A stretch of DNA of 64,000 nt, from contig SNVD02002414.1 of the NCBI GenBank assembly GCA_013180625.2, positions 62,001-126,000 of the forward strand, in the 5' to 3' direction. Positions 11,384 through 22,449 of this stretch are shown here, piece after piece. The notes under the pieces were generated by a model that saw nothing but the letters and a program-made list of their open reading frames with translations, was not told where the DNA came from and did not search any database. Each line of letters opens with the position of its first letter. Position 1 is the first letter of the stretch. The position numbers and the translations under genes are program-made. This DNA comes from Boswellia sacra. Lineage: Eukaryota; Streptophyta; Magnoliopsida; Sapindales; Burseraceae.

Positions 11384-12183
11384 CTAAATGCAACCCAAGA
11401 ATTCTCTCACTTCCTTTTCTGTCTTGGGTGTTAGTATCTTAGTAATTGCCTTTACCTTGTCAGGATCCAATTCTATGACCTTCTGTCCCACCACAAATCC
11501 TAATAGTTTCCTAGGCATAACTCCAAATACACACTTCTTTCGATTCAATCTCAACTTATATTTCTCTACCCTTTCCAAGAACTTGTCCAATGCTTTGAAA
11601 TGTTGCTCTTGAGAGTTAGATTTGACATGTCATCCATGTAAACTTTTACCTCCTTATGTATCATGTCATGGAAGAGCATAGTGGCCATTCTATAATAGGT
11701 GGCATTGGTGTTCTTTAGCCCAAACGACATCACTTTGTAAAAATAAACTCCCTATTCCTTGATGAAAGCCATTTTAATCTTATTATCTTTTGCCATTAAT
11801 ATCTGGTTATACCCTAAAAAGCCATCTATAAAAGATGACATCTTGCCTAAGGTCGTACTATCAACCAAGACAGTATTATATGGCAGAGGGAAGTCATCTT
11901 TCCAAAAGGGCTTGTTATGGTCTCGATAATTTACGCACATCCTAACTCTTCCATGTTTCTTTGGAACTAGCACAATATTTCCTAGCCATTGGGGAAAATA
12001 AACTACATTCAAAAACTTCGCTTTAATTTTCTTGGTGACTTCCTCTTTGATTTGTTCTGCCCATTTCGGTCCCATCCTTCTCAATTTCTGTTTCACTGGC
12101 CTTATATGTGAATAGGTTGGTATGGTGTGCTCGACAATGCTTCTATCAATCCTAAGCATGTCGTCGTATGACCACGTGAACAC
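11384..12183 (-). pseudogene. gypsy (TAT-like) reverse transcriptase
   Basis: The ORF 12183-11752 carries VKQKLRRMGPKWAEQIKEEV, then GNIVLVPKKHGRVRMCVNYR and KDDFPLPYNTVLVDST, the N-terminal fingers of a gypsy RT (RVT_1). The next piece (11751-11591) is out of frame and holds the degraded YxDD area. ORF 11590-11384 carries RLNRKKCVFGV, LLGFVV and REFLGCI, the end of the palm/thumb. Frameshifts near 11750 and 11600 disable it. Confidence 0.88.
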
Positions 12184-13485
12184 TTACTTGTACCTTTTTA
12201 ACATTCTCTCAAATCTCTCTCGCTCTCTCTCTTCAAGAGTTAAATTATGTGCAATGCATATATTGTTGGGATGTTCAGATGCGCCAAGATTAGTATGATA
12301 CATTTTTTTGGAATTACTGTAAAAAATGCTTGTGAAAGAAAATCATAATGCATTCTACCATTAGGAAAGATATCACACCAATAAGCAAAATTAGACTTCA
12401 TTGTATCATTTTTTGAATCAGAAACATTGTCTCAAACATGTCTAGAACAAATAGTTCCTCATATCAAGTGTTCTCAATGTCATTGATAATAAAAGTAGCA
12501 AGTTCGTCTATCTCTTCTTCTTACAACTTCTTTTCAAGCTTAGAGTCCTCTTCGATTCCCAACTTCTTTATCTCCTTAGTCGATTGTGATTCTATTTCTT
12601 TAACAGTCATGCAGTCGATGACATCCTTAAACACCTCAAAACCTGGTTTCATAACTCCCTTGTGTTCCCATGGCTTTGCTTCTTCCTTGTAGGTAGGTTT
12701 CATAGTTTCTCTTTTTAAGGCCTCTCCCTTAAAACTGCATCTGAAGCCCTCACAAACTTAATCATTCTTCCGTTCATTGGTTTTTATTGTTCATCCTTAC
12801 CAAAAGGCCTATGCCTCTCCTGCTAGTTTGCCCCTTGAAATCTGGAAAAGAGGGCAATTATGCATAGCTCTTTCCTATGCCAGTCCCAAGCATATGACCT
12901 TGCTTATTCATAATGCAGGCTAGCACTAGGCCATCATAATCAATAATTGACACTCGCAGACCACCTGAATATGGAATCTCTCCACTCTTAACATTGAGTA
13001 AGGCCACTAGGACTAATGATTCGGCTTTGATTGTCACTACCCTTCCTTCGTATGGGAACTTGACGGTTTAGTGCAAAATAGAGGGCACTTCTACCAAAGG
13101 ACGAAACCATGCTCAGCCAAGCAAGGCTACAGAAATGATAGGGATGTCAAGAATAGTGAACTCAGCCATTACTTCAATCATATCTGTCTTCAGAAATGTC
13201 TTAAAGACCCCTAGTGCTAACCCTCTTGGAGTCATCGTAAGCCCTTATCACGAAATGTGAGGGCTCCAATTCATCTTCACAGTTTCCATAATTATTCAAC
13301 AACTTGAGAGGGATTAAATTGACGGTTGATATATAATCAACCATCACATAAGAAGTCTTTTTCCCACATATCTTTGCAATAATGAATAGTGGCTTGTTGT
13401 GGTCTCTATCTTCTGGTGGTAGATCATTGTTAGTGAAAGTAATTTCCTGTCTTTCTTTCTTTTTCTTAGTGAACATGGCAACCAT
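12184..13485 (-). pseudogene. gypsy (TAT-like) protease and PR-RT connector
   Basis: ORF 13485-13201 is retropepsin-like: PLFIIAKICGKK, a VDYISTVNLIPL segment and VIRAYDDSKR. The catalytic Asp is there, but the usual D-x-G-S/A becomes D-Y-I-S, so activity is doubtful even apart from frame breaks. Downstream frames (about 13190-12850) still show a DIPIISVALLG and VPSILH block where TAT elements have the GRPWIH and SSLHQKVKF motifs. 12850-12184 is a charged connector (ORF 12703-12521, Lys/Glu-rich) up to RT. Confidence 0.68.
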
Positions 13486-13499
13486 TTATATTGGTATGG

Positions 13500-14862
13500 A
13501 CACCACAAAAATCAAGATATCAGCCAAGGCTTTGGCCATGGCTTCTATATAGTTTTTTTAAGACATCAATAGATCCTAGATGCTAATGTTTGCTTGAGTT
13601 TTCTTTAGTTGTTTGAGGATAGGGCCACCCTCTTATTTCTTCTCCTCTCCCTCCTTCTCATCATCTTTCTTTTTCTCTCTACAAACCTTTTGGCTTCTGC
13701 CTTCTACTGCTATCCTATAAGGATAGAATACTCCAATTACAGCCAATTGTTGGACTTTTTCTTCTTTCTCACAACTTCTGACATCTTCCTTTTCTTTTTA
13801 ATCATTATTGAAATCAAGCTAAAAGTTATGCAGTGTCGCTACCTTAGGGGTCTGATCCAGTATCCCTATTACTTCTAATACCTCATCATTCTCTTCATCA
13901 ATTTCTTCCCTGTCTTTTTTGTTGCTAACCCATATCGATTGTGACCACATTCCTTTCTTCATCCAACTTCCAATCATTTCTAGAGATTCTATCTTAACAT
14001 CAACCCAACTAGCATTTCGGGTGAAGACTTTAGCTACAAGAGGCATTTCTTCAAATGGTTCTTTATCATTAACTATTTTGCTCTCTTTCTTTGCCCGTTC
14101 TTTAAATTCATTTGGGTCATTTTCACCCATGGCCCTTCTATTTGAACTTGAGCTGTAAGCAGAGTCACATGTGTAGGTCCATCAATGTCTTCTTTCTCTC
14201 CTTCCTCGAATGACTTCAAAACTTCCTCTTCAATGAGTCCTAAATCGATCATGCAGACCTTCCTTTCACTAAGGTGTAAGCACTCACTGTCATCGATCTC
14301 CATATCGAGTGGCGTGCACTCGCTCGGATCTTCTTCTTTACTCAATGGTGAGTAGTCACTACCATCTATCTCTATATTGAGGGGCGAGTATTCATTCTCC
14401 CCCTTCCCCTTACTAAGTGGCATGTATTCATCTTTGGCTACTTTTCTTTCGCAAATAGTGAGTAATCTCTGTAAATATCTTCTCTTTCAATGGTCTATAC
14501 TAGCTTTGGACCTCTTCCTCACTCTCTTAAATATCATCATCACTAGAAAATTCATAAGCAAGCACTACGCACCTTCTAACTTCAATCCAGGTTCTCCATT
14601 GTTTGACAACAACCTTTACCTCCTTCTTCCTTTATTTTTTCTTTCTTTCAATTTCTTCTAACTCCTAATTTCTCCCTACTTGCCTTACAAGTGTTTCACC
14701 CTCACTCTCAGATATCCCTCCTTCCTCTACTAGCATCTTGGCTTCTTCAAAAATCTCATCAACTTCTTTCATTATGGCCTTCACATGTTCTTCAGCTTGG
14801 GCCTCCATTTGCCTCTTTTCATCTTTGCCATTACTCTTCACTTCCTCAAAAGAATTGAGCAC
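13500..14862 (-). pseudogene. acidic gag-pol linker of the TAT-like element
   Basis: Three minus-strand ORFs (14862-14665, 14423-14073, 14130-13819) are Glu/Asp/Lys-rich and match no catalytic domain. 14423-14073 contains two 24-residue repeats (EYSPLNIEIDGSDYSPL and ECTPLDMEIDDSECLHL). Position between gag and protease suggests a low-complexity linker. Function is unrecognised; the plus-strand ORFs here are antisense to it. Confidence 0.5.
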
Positions 14863-15829
14863 TTGTTACTAAGACAAACTAGAGCCAATCATATAGGTAT
14901 GAGGCACATGCCAATAATTGGATAGCAGATTATGCTTCGTGTTCTATTCTTTCTCAGGGTTAGGAATTCGACCACTATCAATCAAATCCTATACCTCATG
15001 CTTCAACCTGGTACTCCAATCAATCTAGTGTCCGTACACCTAATGAAAGTCATATTACCCTTTATTCTTTACAACCTATGGTACTAGACCTGAGATTTTT
15101 TTGGCTGGCAAAGGAATTAACTCGCATTGTGCCTTTCATTTGGCAAACACTTGGGACAAAAGTCTACCTTGATTACTAAACGTCCTTGATGGCTTATCTA
15201 TAACACTCACATTGACATTCTTGGCGTTTCAATTGCCAGTCTGATTGACGTTTATTGCATTTTTCTTTGTGAAGGCCTTCTACTGCTTTGCTTTTACACT
15301 CTCTATCTGAACCTACTATTGTAAAGTTCCTTAAAATTCCTAATTGGAATTCCAAATAGTCTATCTTTACTGGCGGCGTGTGCACCATTAACCATAATTC
15401 AGAATTTGGTCTTTCTCAATAGGTCGATTCATCACAGTTGTTGCCTTAGCCCTCCATCTGGATAAATATGCAGAGAATGACTCATAAGACATTTGTTAAG
15501 TATCCTCCAAATCTTTCAGGGTTGTCTCATGTTGGATGTTATGCTTGTACCTTTTAACAAACTTCTCAACTAAATCATTACCTCCTTCTTCATAGCATTC
15601 TCTAACCAGATATTCCATTCTACGGCATCCCCATCCAAGTAATACACAAGACATTTTTAGAATGAGCTCTTTAGTAAAACTATTAGTTCCCATTATAATG
15701 ATATATCTCCTCAAGAATGATTTTAGGTCCCCGTGCCATTGAACTTTGCAAACTCAGGCATTTTAATAACTTTGTTGGGAGAAAAGCTCCTCCGATTAGC
15801 TGCATATCTTCTAGATCTGGAAGTCCTTT
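14863..15829 (-). pseudogene. gypsy (TAT-like) gag, C-terminal part
   Basis: Minus-strand frames give GLPDLEDMQLIGGAF at the right end, then KMPEFAKFNGTG, LVEKFVKRYKHNIQHETTL, KDLEDT and FSAYLSRWRAKATTV. This is the retrotrans_gag pattern (R-Y-K-x-N, L-x-D-L, F-x-x-Y-x-x-R-W-R-x-K-A) of TAT elements. It is cut off from its N-terminal part at 15829/15835 by the Athila-like element; removing that insert joins it to 23985. Several stops. Confidence 0.78.
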
Positions 15830-15834
15830 GACCT

Positions 15835-17359
15835 TGATGAACACTTACATATGTATGTTTAATAAGAGCTTAATTCATCATATTACACTAATAGTATCGT
15901 TACATTCCTCAACTTAAGCATATTTACAGTTTTTACATCTTTTGAATTAGTTTCACCTTAATTTCAGTTTTTTGATGCAGGTAAGATAGAATGTGCATAA
16001 CCTTTTATTATAGATCAGTTAAATTGCCTATAAAATTGTATTTCATAAGGATCATGAAATTCGGGTGTCTAATTGACCAAAAATGGGCTTGAAGCAAACC
16101 CGTCTACAGTCTCCACCTAGTTGACCATGTATCTATATTTTGACCATATCTCTTAAAGTACGAACCCAAATCATATAATTCAAGATGTTCTAGAAAGATG
16201 AGAGAAATATCTACAACTTTCGTGCAGAAATGTGGACAAAATTCTAAGTATTTCAGTGCCGAAATCGGTGGTCAAAGTCGGTGCACGTGATGATCCAAAT
16301 TATCAATAAGATATTTTATAATTGTCCATTTGTAATTTGACAAGTTTGCCCTTAAATATGTCTATAAATATAGGTCAATTATTACCCATTAGGGAATCTT
16401 GGCTTTTGGCTGGGATCTCTTAACATTGTGTTTTCTCACTTATGTATTGTTCTTTTGATATTACTAATAAATCATTTTCTTCTTGCAATTTATTTTATTT
16501 CTTGCATAATATTTCACTAAATTCTCTCTTGGTAAGGTGAAAGGGTGAAGCCCTTGATATGAGAATAAGGATTTTCTAATCCTTTGATATGTGCTTAATA
16601 ATCATAATCTTGTATTGTTTATTTTACATGTCTTATATTTATTTTCTTAATCAATCTTGACACCGCTCGTAAAGTGAAGGTCATGATCCATTATAGACAA
16701 TGCTTGGTGCATCAAATGCTTGGATTCTTTTTAGACATCGTATGGTTCTCCCTTACCAATATAAAACTAGTTAGGAACCTTGATTTGTTGTAGACATATG
16801 GTAATTGGCATATTGGATGCTTAAACCCATTTACAAGAAGTGGTATAAATATTGGTAATGAAACAAATATAATTCATATAACTAAAATGGGCTTAAATGA
16901 CATACCTTCTTATTGGAACCTCCTTGATGTATGGATTCCGATTGAGTTATAATTGGTTTTTTTATCCTTATTTGATATATCAAGGGCAAATCCCATAACC
17001 TTAGTTTTCATTGTTATTGTGTTAATTTATCTTACTTATGTATTTCATTTATTCTTGTTTATGGCTTATGAAATTATTCTTTCATTTGCTATGGTGGGTT
17101 TTACCACCTATTTTTATGGTTGGTTTTACCACTTCTTATTTTTGTTTTATATTTGAATGGTCGGTTGCACTGCCTATCATCTTTACTTTTATTTGTTAAT
17201 ATTGTATTGTTATTTATTTGAATTAATCATGTCATATTTGCTTACCCTTTAGTTTGTACTACTAAATCTCCTTCCCTGTGGATCAACCTCGGTCTTGCCG
17301 AGTTTATTACTTCGACACTCTTATACTTGGGAGATAATCCTTCTTTTTTAGATGAGTCA
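15835..17359 (+). repeat. 5' LTR of the Athila-like element (1525 bp)
   Basis: Aligns along its length with 22450-23984, including the blocks TTGATATGAGAATAAGG, AGACATCGTATGGTTCTCCC and GTTTATTACTTCGACACTC. A TATA box CTATAAATATAGG lies at about 16362-16374. The apparent ORF at 16953-17156 is LTR sequence that is also open in the 3' LTR by chance. Confidence 0.92.
16362..16374 (+). promoter_or_regulatory. LTR TATA box, Athila-like element
   Basis: CTATAAATATAGG in the 5' LTR; the 3' LTR has CTATAAATAGAGG at about 23010. Being conserved in both LTRs with clean TATA sequence, it is the likely core promoter of the element. Confidence 0.65.
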
Positions 17360-17365
17360 AGTTTT

Positions 17366-17383
17366 TGGCACCGTTGTCAAAGA
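17366..17383 (+). other. primer binding site, Asp-type, Athila-like element
   Basis: TGGCACCGTTGTCAAAGA, six bases after the LTR end, is a decayed form of the TGGCGCCGTTGCCGGGG site (complementary to tRNA-Asp) known from Athila elements. The differences are mostly C-to-T/G-to-A transitions. Confidence 0.7.
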
Positions 17384-17549
17384 AGGTAAAATTTGGCGTA
17401 CAAAATGTAAGTATTTTCTTTTCTCATTTTTTATATTTCATTTTTCTTGTGTGTGTTTAATTTTTCTTTCTCTTTCCGTTAGTTGGTAGAATTGTTAGGA
17501 GCCACTCATCTTCTTTAGAAAACATGCTCAAACCAAACCAAGAACATTA

Positions 17550-18282
17550 ATGGGTCACATAAATCTTATAAGAACTTGTGCACAATCACGCATAGTCTTC
17601 CCTTATGATGCAATAGATTTCAACCATGAATTATATTTCATTCAATTCTTGCCCCACTTTCATGGCCTAGATGTTGAAAATCCATATTTGCACTTGAGAG
17701 AATTTGAAGAGTTTTACAATACCTATAGTGACCGAAATTATAGCATAAACATCATTAGATTAAAGCTTTTTCCTTTTTCTTTAAAAGATAAAACTAAAAC
17801 ATGACTACAAAATCTTAAGTTAGAATCCATTAGGTCATGAGATAAAATGCAACAACAATTTCTGAACAAAGAAATTTTCCTCTCTATATAACAAATTTTC
17901 TCAAAAGGCAAATCACCACGTTCACTCAAAAACAAGGGGAGATCTTTTACCATTGTTGGGATAGGTATAAAGCATTGCTTAATACTCTTATCCTCACCAT
18001 GGTTTGAAAACATGGAGACTAGTTTCAATTTTCTATAAAGGTCTAACATGCCAAGATTGGCAAATGGTAAGATTAATATGTAATGGACAATTCAAAAATA
18101 AAGACCCTAATGAAGCAATGGATTACCTAGACTTACTAGCAAAAAATGCCCAAAATTGGGACAATGTTGGCACCTATGAGGTACCAAGAACATCTGCTAA
18201 AGGTATTTATAACCTTAGGGAGAATCATGATCTTCATGCTAAAATTGCATCCCTAGCTAGAAAAGTTGAGGATTTATAATGT
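17550..18282 (+). pseudogene. Athila-like gag
   Basis: First ORF: RIVFPYDAIDFNHELYF, then LPHFHGLDVENPYLHLREFE and IRLKLFPFSLKDK, the signature N-terminal gag region of Athila elements. After a stop and two frame changes (about 17805-18000), 18004-18279 resumes with FYKGLTCQDWQMV, NGQFKNKDPNEAMDYLDLL and AQNWDN. No zinc knuckle is visible. It starts 167 bp after the primer site. The protein would form particles; this copy cannot be made intact. Confidence 0.85.
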
Positions 18283-19602
18283 GGTCTATATAAGAAATTG
18301 TTTGTCACATTTGCAATACTAGTGATCATCCTACAGATGGTTACCCAATTGTGCCTACCTTTAGGAAAAGTCTCCATGAACAAACCAATATTTTAAATAC
18401 TTTTCAAATGTCAAATCCAAATCTTTTACTCACAGACCTATAACTTAGGATGGAAAAATCACTCAAATTTTAAATGGAGGAATGATAATCATGCACAATC
18501 TTACCAACCTCCCTTTCAATCATATCAAAATTTTCAAAAATCTTATGATCATGCACTTTATGAGGATCTTGAAGAAACATTGCTTTTATTAATTTCAAAA
18601 CAAGATGCCTTTAATAGTCAAACTACCGAAACCGTGGCAGACTTGAATGAGACTCTTTAAAAACTTGCATTTACACTTAGCATTCATGAGAAAAGTGAGT
18701 TTCCATCTCAACTACAGCCAAACCTCATCAAACCATATATGAGTAGTTCAAGTGGCCAACATCTAGACCAATATTCAATCAGTAATCTTTACGATGGTAA
18801 GGTTGATAAAGAACACATTATTGGACCTTATGAGAAAGATGATGAATCGATCCCAAAGGGTAAGGAAGGGGTCAATGAACCTCAACTAATAAGGAAAAGG
18901 TTGAATCCTCACCTGTGCCCTCATTTCATCGTGCAGTGAAACTTAACCAAAATTTTAAAATTGATGAATTTCTCAAGCATGATGAAAATGAGGAAGCTAA
19001 TAGGAATAAAATTAGTATGGAAGACTGTATTAAAAATGGAAAATTTTATAGTCCTTCAGAAACTTGTTTAACTAGTTCATCTAAGTCACGTATGCAACTA
19101 GACCCGTTGTTTCTAAAAAACATTAACTACCTGATTTTGTACAAGTGAAGGAGAGTAAGGGTTGGGAGCCATGTTTTGAAAAAAAGGCAGGAAGAAACAT
19201 CCATACTAAAGAATGCATATCTCAAGGAGAGACAAACTCATTTGGTGGTAACTTCTTCCATTCTCACAAGTAAACAAGAAAAAGAGGTACCATCTTAATG
19301 GCATATTTTTTATCATGGTAAATTGCTTTCAAAGTGATTCCTCTTTTGGCCCTTGTCTATCATGATTGATCAAATTTTATCTATTTGTACCATATTTTCA
19401 TTTTTGTTCTTATTCTCAATTTTTGCTATCATTTCTATTTTGTTTTTATTTTCTTTTGTGTGCTTTTATTTATATTGTGTGATTTTTTTTTCTAGTCAAG
19501 CGGCGAATATGGTACTCCGTGGCTTTTGAAGTCGATTTTTCAGTTCCTTAAAAATTATTGCTCATTCTACAGTCATTTTCTTTTCTATCCTTTTCTTTAC
19601 AA
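18283..19602 (+). other. degenerate gag-distal sequence, no recognised domain
   Basis: Short plus-strand ORFs at 18739-18939 and 18915-19148 are Lys/Glu/Ser-rich, resembling a gag-pol linker, but carry no motif I recognise. Where Athila elements should begin protease and RT (after about 19.2 kb) the sequence turns T-rich (19320-19600) and has no pol similarity in any frame I read. Confidence 0.5.
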
Positions 19603-20046
19603 ATGGATACCATTCTCCCAAATCTAAAGACACGTTTTCCCAATCTTCCTCAAAATGATTTGCTTAAAATTTACAAAGCACGATAAAAAAGACTAAGATT
19701 GTTGATGCGCATGGATATTCCTGTTGATTTAAGATGGTTAATTAAGGCCAATGTCCGATTATCTTGTAAATCTCCAGATGGTTTTGTTTCCCATATGTCA
19801 AGTTTAGAAAGAAGCTCTTACGCCAAAAAGTCAAGAGCGAAAAGATTACAAGTTTGTTACAAATGTGCAAGATGGACTTGTAACGAGCGTTACCGATCTT
19901 TGGGATTTGTCTTTAACAATCGAGAAGATAAGCTACAATTCGTCAAGAATGGTTTGAGTAGGGAGCCTTTGAACAATGTCCTATTGACTCTTGAGATGCA
20001 TCTTTGTGGAATTGTGCAACGTGAAATCTTAAAACTATGGATCTAA
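19603..20046 (+). pseudogene. unrecognised ORF with Cys motif in the Athila-like element
   Basis: From the ATG at 19603 a frame of 147 codons is open except for one TAA at about 19684. It reads MDTILPNLKTRFPNL, then a basic middle (YAKKSRAKRLQVCYKC) and a Leu-rich end (EPLNNVLLTLEMHLCGIVQ). The C-x2-C...C pattern in VCYKCARWTCNERY could bind a metal, but four-ligand geometry is not complete. Composition is protein-like, not random. It lies between the gag remnant and the LOG retrocopy, where pol should be. Either an extra ORF of this family or a second captured fragment; I do not recognise the family. Confidence 0.45.
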
Positions 20047-20460
20047 TTTTGACAAGAGCATGCACAATACAATCGTGGGTATCTGACTCAAAATGACCTT
20101 ATTTGACAGTTTATAATAAAACTAGATAGGAGGCATATCCCCAACACATAGAAGATGTTTAAGCTGTTTCTGAATGTAAAACCAGTGGAAGATGTGAGCT
20201 ATAGTCACAACTACCTGTATATATGCATGTGCACTGTCTTTTTTAAATTTATATCGTCATCCTTCGGTTGAATTATGCATGCATGTTATAATTTTTATTT
20301 CTGCCATTTTTTAATTCCTATGTCTTATTTTTAAACCTTTTTTAAATAAACAGCCAAGCTATCCATGTAGGTGTTATCATTGCAATATCTTGTTTCACTC
20401 CATAAATACGACATCTCTTATTCTTCATTTTCACACACGTAGTTAAAGAGTTGTTTAGAC

Positions 20461-21111
20461 ATGGAGAGAACCTCAGCCCATCGAATGCAAAAGATATGCG
20501 TATTATATGGATCTTGACCTAGAAAAAGTGGAGAGTTTGTAGAAGCAGCAAACTATCTTGGTAGGCTATTAGCTGAGAGAAAGATTCATTTTGTTTATAA
20601 GGAATGTAGCCTCGGGTTAATGGATTGTGAGTCAACAGCTACACTCTTATGAGGCAGTCAAGTTTTAGATATTATTCATAGAGTTTTAGCTGTAGAAAAC
20701 ATCTCTGGGAGAATAGTTGGATAATAGTTAAGGGTCTCATCTATGAATGAATGCATGACATACATGCTTATCAATTTGGATGCCTTTATTGTGCTACCAG
20801 GTGGCTTTGGTACTTTTGAAGAAATTTTCCAAATTGCCTCTTGGGCCTAACCGAATCTCCGGAAAAAACCCATAGGTTTGTTGAATAATAATAATTCATT
20901 TGATCTTTTATTACATTTTGTTGATGAAGCTATAGAACATAATTTTATCCCACATGCGACGTGACAGATCCTTATTTTTGCTATGATTGCTAAGGAACAA
21001 CTTGACAAATTACAAGCAATTGATTATGAACCTGACCCAGCAATAACTCAGATTAATTAGGTTGTGGGACAAAATTATAAGCGTAAGCTAGATATGATGC
21101 TTAGTTTGTAA
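20461..21111 (+). pseudogene. LOG-type cytokinin riboside 5'-monophosphate phosphoribohydrolase, intronless retro-pseudogene
   Basis: A single frame of 216 codons runs from the ATG at 20461 to a TAA at 21109, interrupted only by point stops at codons 19, 64, 88, 89, 130, 168 and 200, with no indel. Hallmarks: KSGEFVEAANYLGRLLAERK (residues 23-42), SLGLM (50-54) and the catalytic/nucleotide site PGGFGTFEE (113-121), then KKPIGLLN and a C-terminal EPDPAIT. The upstream glycine loop is damaged (KEC in place of three Gly, 47-49). Length and end match plant LOG proteins, which release active cytokinin from its nucleotide. Plant LOG genes have several introns, so an unbroken frame means it came from spliced RNA. 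It sits inside the Athila-like element. Confidence 0.88.
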
Positions 21112-22449
21112 TTTTTCTTGCCTTTTCTTTTATTTTATGTTTGCTTAAGTGTCTTTTAGGTTGTTTCTTTCAAATAACTGAATCTTTAGTATTGTCTAAA
21201 CTTTATCACTCTACATTTAAACATTGAGGACAATGTTTTAAACTGGCCAGGGGCTTAAAAGATGGTAGACATAAATGTGTTTTTCATGTACTTTTTGCAT
21301 TTCCTAAAAAAAGTAGATAATTAGATTCAGAGTGGCTGTGTAAGGAGTTTGTTTCTCTTGAGACACATTCTAGGTCTATTAGATCGAGAATGGCAAAGTA
21401 AAGGGTACAATTTTGAACTCTTGAAACGCATTCTAACTAGCTTGTTATTTTGCCTTGATTTTGTACATTTCGGACTCATTTTAGCTAACTTGTTATTATT
21501 TAGTTATAATTTTTGAATTTTATAATGAGATTGTCTTGTTCACTTCCCTTTGAATTATTCAAATCTATGAACTCTAACAACTTTATTATTTAATAAACTA
21601 TTTTCTCATGTACTCATTAAGCAAGTACTTGTGAACCTTTCTTCACACACACACATACCTTGATGCATGATTGTGGGTTGCAAATTGAAATACTGCAATG
21701 TTTGAGTTCTTTTATTCTGTTTATGATAACAACTAAAAGAAGGAGAAAATCAAAATAGCAAAGAAGAAAAAAAAAAGAGCAAAAGAAAATAAGAAAATAA
21801 GAAGAAATAAATGAATAAGCTAATTGTGAATAACTTTGGTTTAGTAGCATCATTAATTTGAGCAATTAAGCCCAAGGGGTGCCTCAAAACTTAACACCCT
21901 AGGACCAACTGGTTTGAGAGCTATTGGTCCAAAGCTCATTACATGGAATAAGAAGAAAGCTTAAGGGGATCGAACATTGCACTATCCATAATTTTTCTAA
22001 GAAAAAATAAAGCAATAGCAACCTGAGTTATAAAGCTTGTCGGTGTCTCTTAAAACCTAATGCCCTAAGGTCAACTGGTCTAGGAGTCATTAGCCTAAGA
22101 CTTGTTATATGGGTTAAAGATGCATTGTTTCAAAAAAAAAAAAAAAAAAAGAGGAAATGATGAATGGCCCCTGCCTAAGGGTGTTAGCCTTGACAAATAT
22201 TAGAACCGATATGATTTCTTTCTAAAAAGCCCCATAGTCATGTGTCGACTAAACATAAAAAGAAGGTTTATTAATATCTTGACTGAAGGATATATGAGTC
22301 AACAAAAGAAGAGATGGTGAGAGTTTGTTTATTTTGATAGAAATAAGGAAAGTAGAATAATAATCACCCTGGATGTAAAATTCTATAAATCACTACTGAA
22401 TAATATCATTTTAATTGCTAGGAACTAACAATAAGCTGATTGGGGGGTG
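21112..22449 (+). other. 3' noncoding region and polypurine tract of the Athila-like element
   Basis: No gene. 21220-21260 has the ACATTGAGGACAATG block often seen 3' of Athila coding regions. Two diverged copies of a 70-bp segment (CTTAACACCCTAGGACCAACTGG-type) lie at about 21880-21950 and 22043-22112, followed by a 19-base A run (22132-22150). A G-rich purine tract GATTGGGGGGTG at 22438-22449 abuts the 3' LTR and is the probable plus-strand primer. The minus-strand ORF 21865-21617 is a low-complexity shadow. Confidence 0.6.

Noticed and set aside
16953..17156. Hydrophobic ORF resembling a membrane peptide, repeated at 23602-23823
   Set aside because: Both are the same T-rich LTR segment; the frame is not kept between the LTRs' ends and has no further context.
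20461..21111. Treating the LOG copy as a functional gene
   Set aside because: Seven in-frame stops and a damaged glycine loop exclude a working product from this frame.
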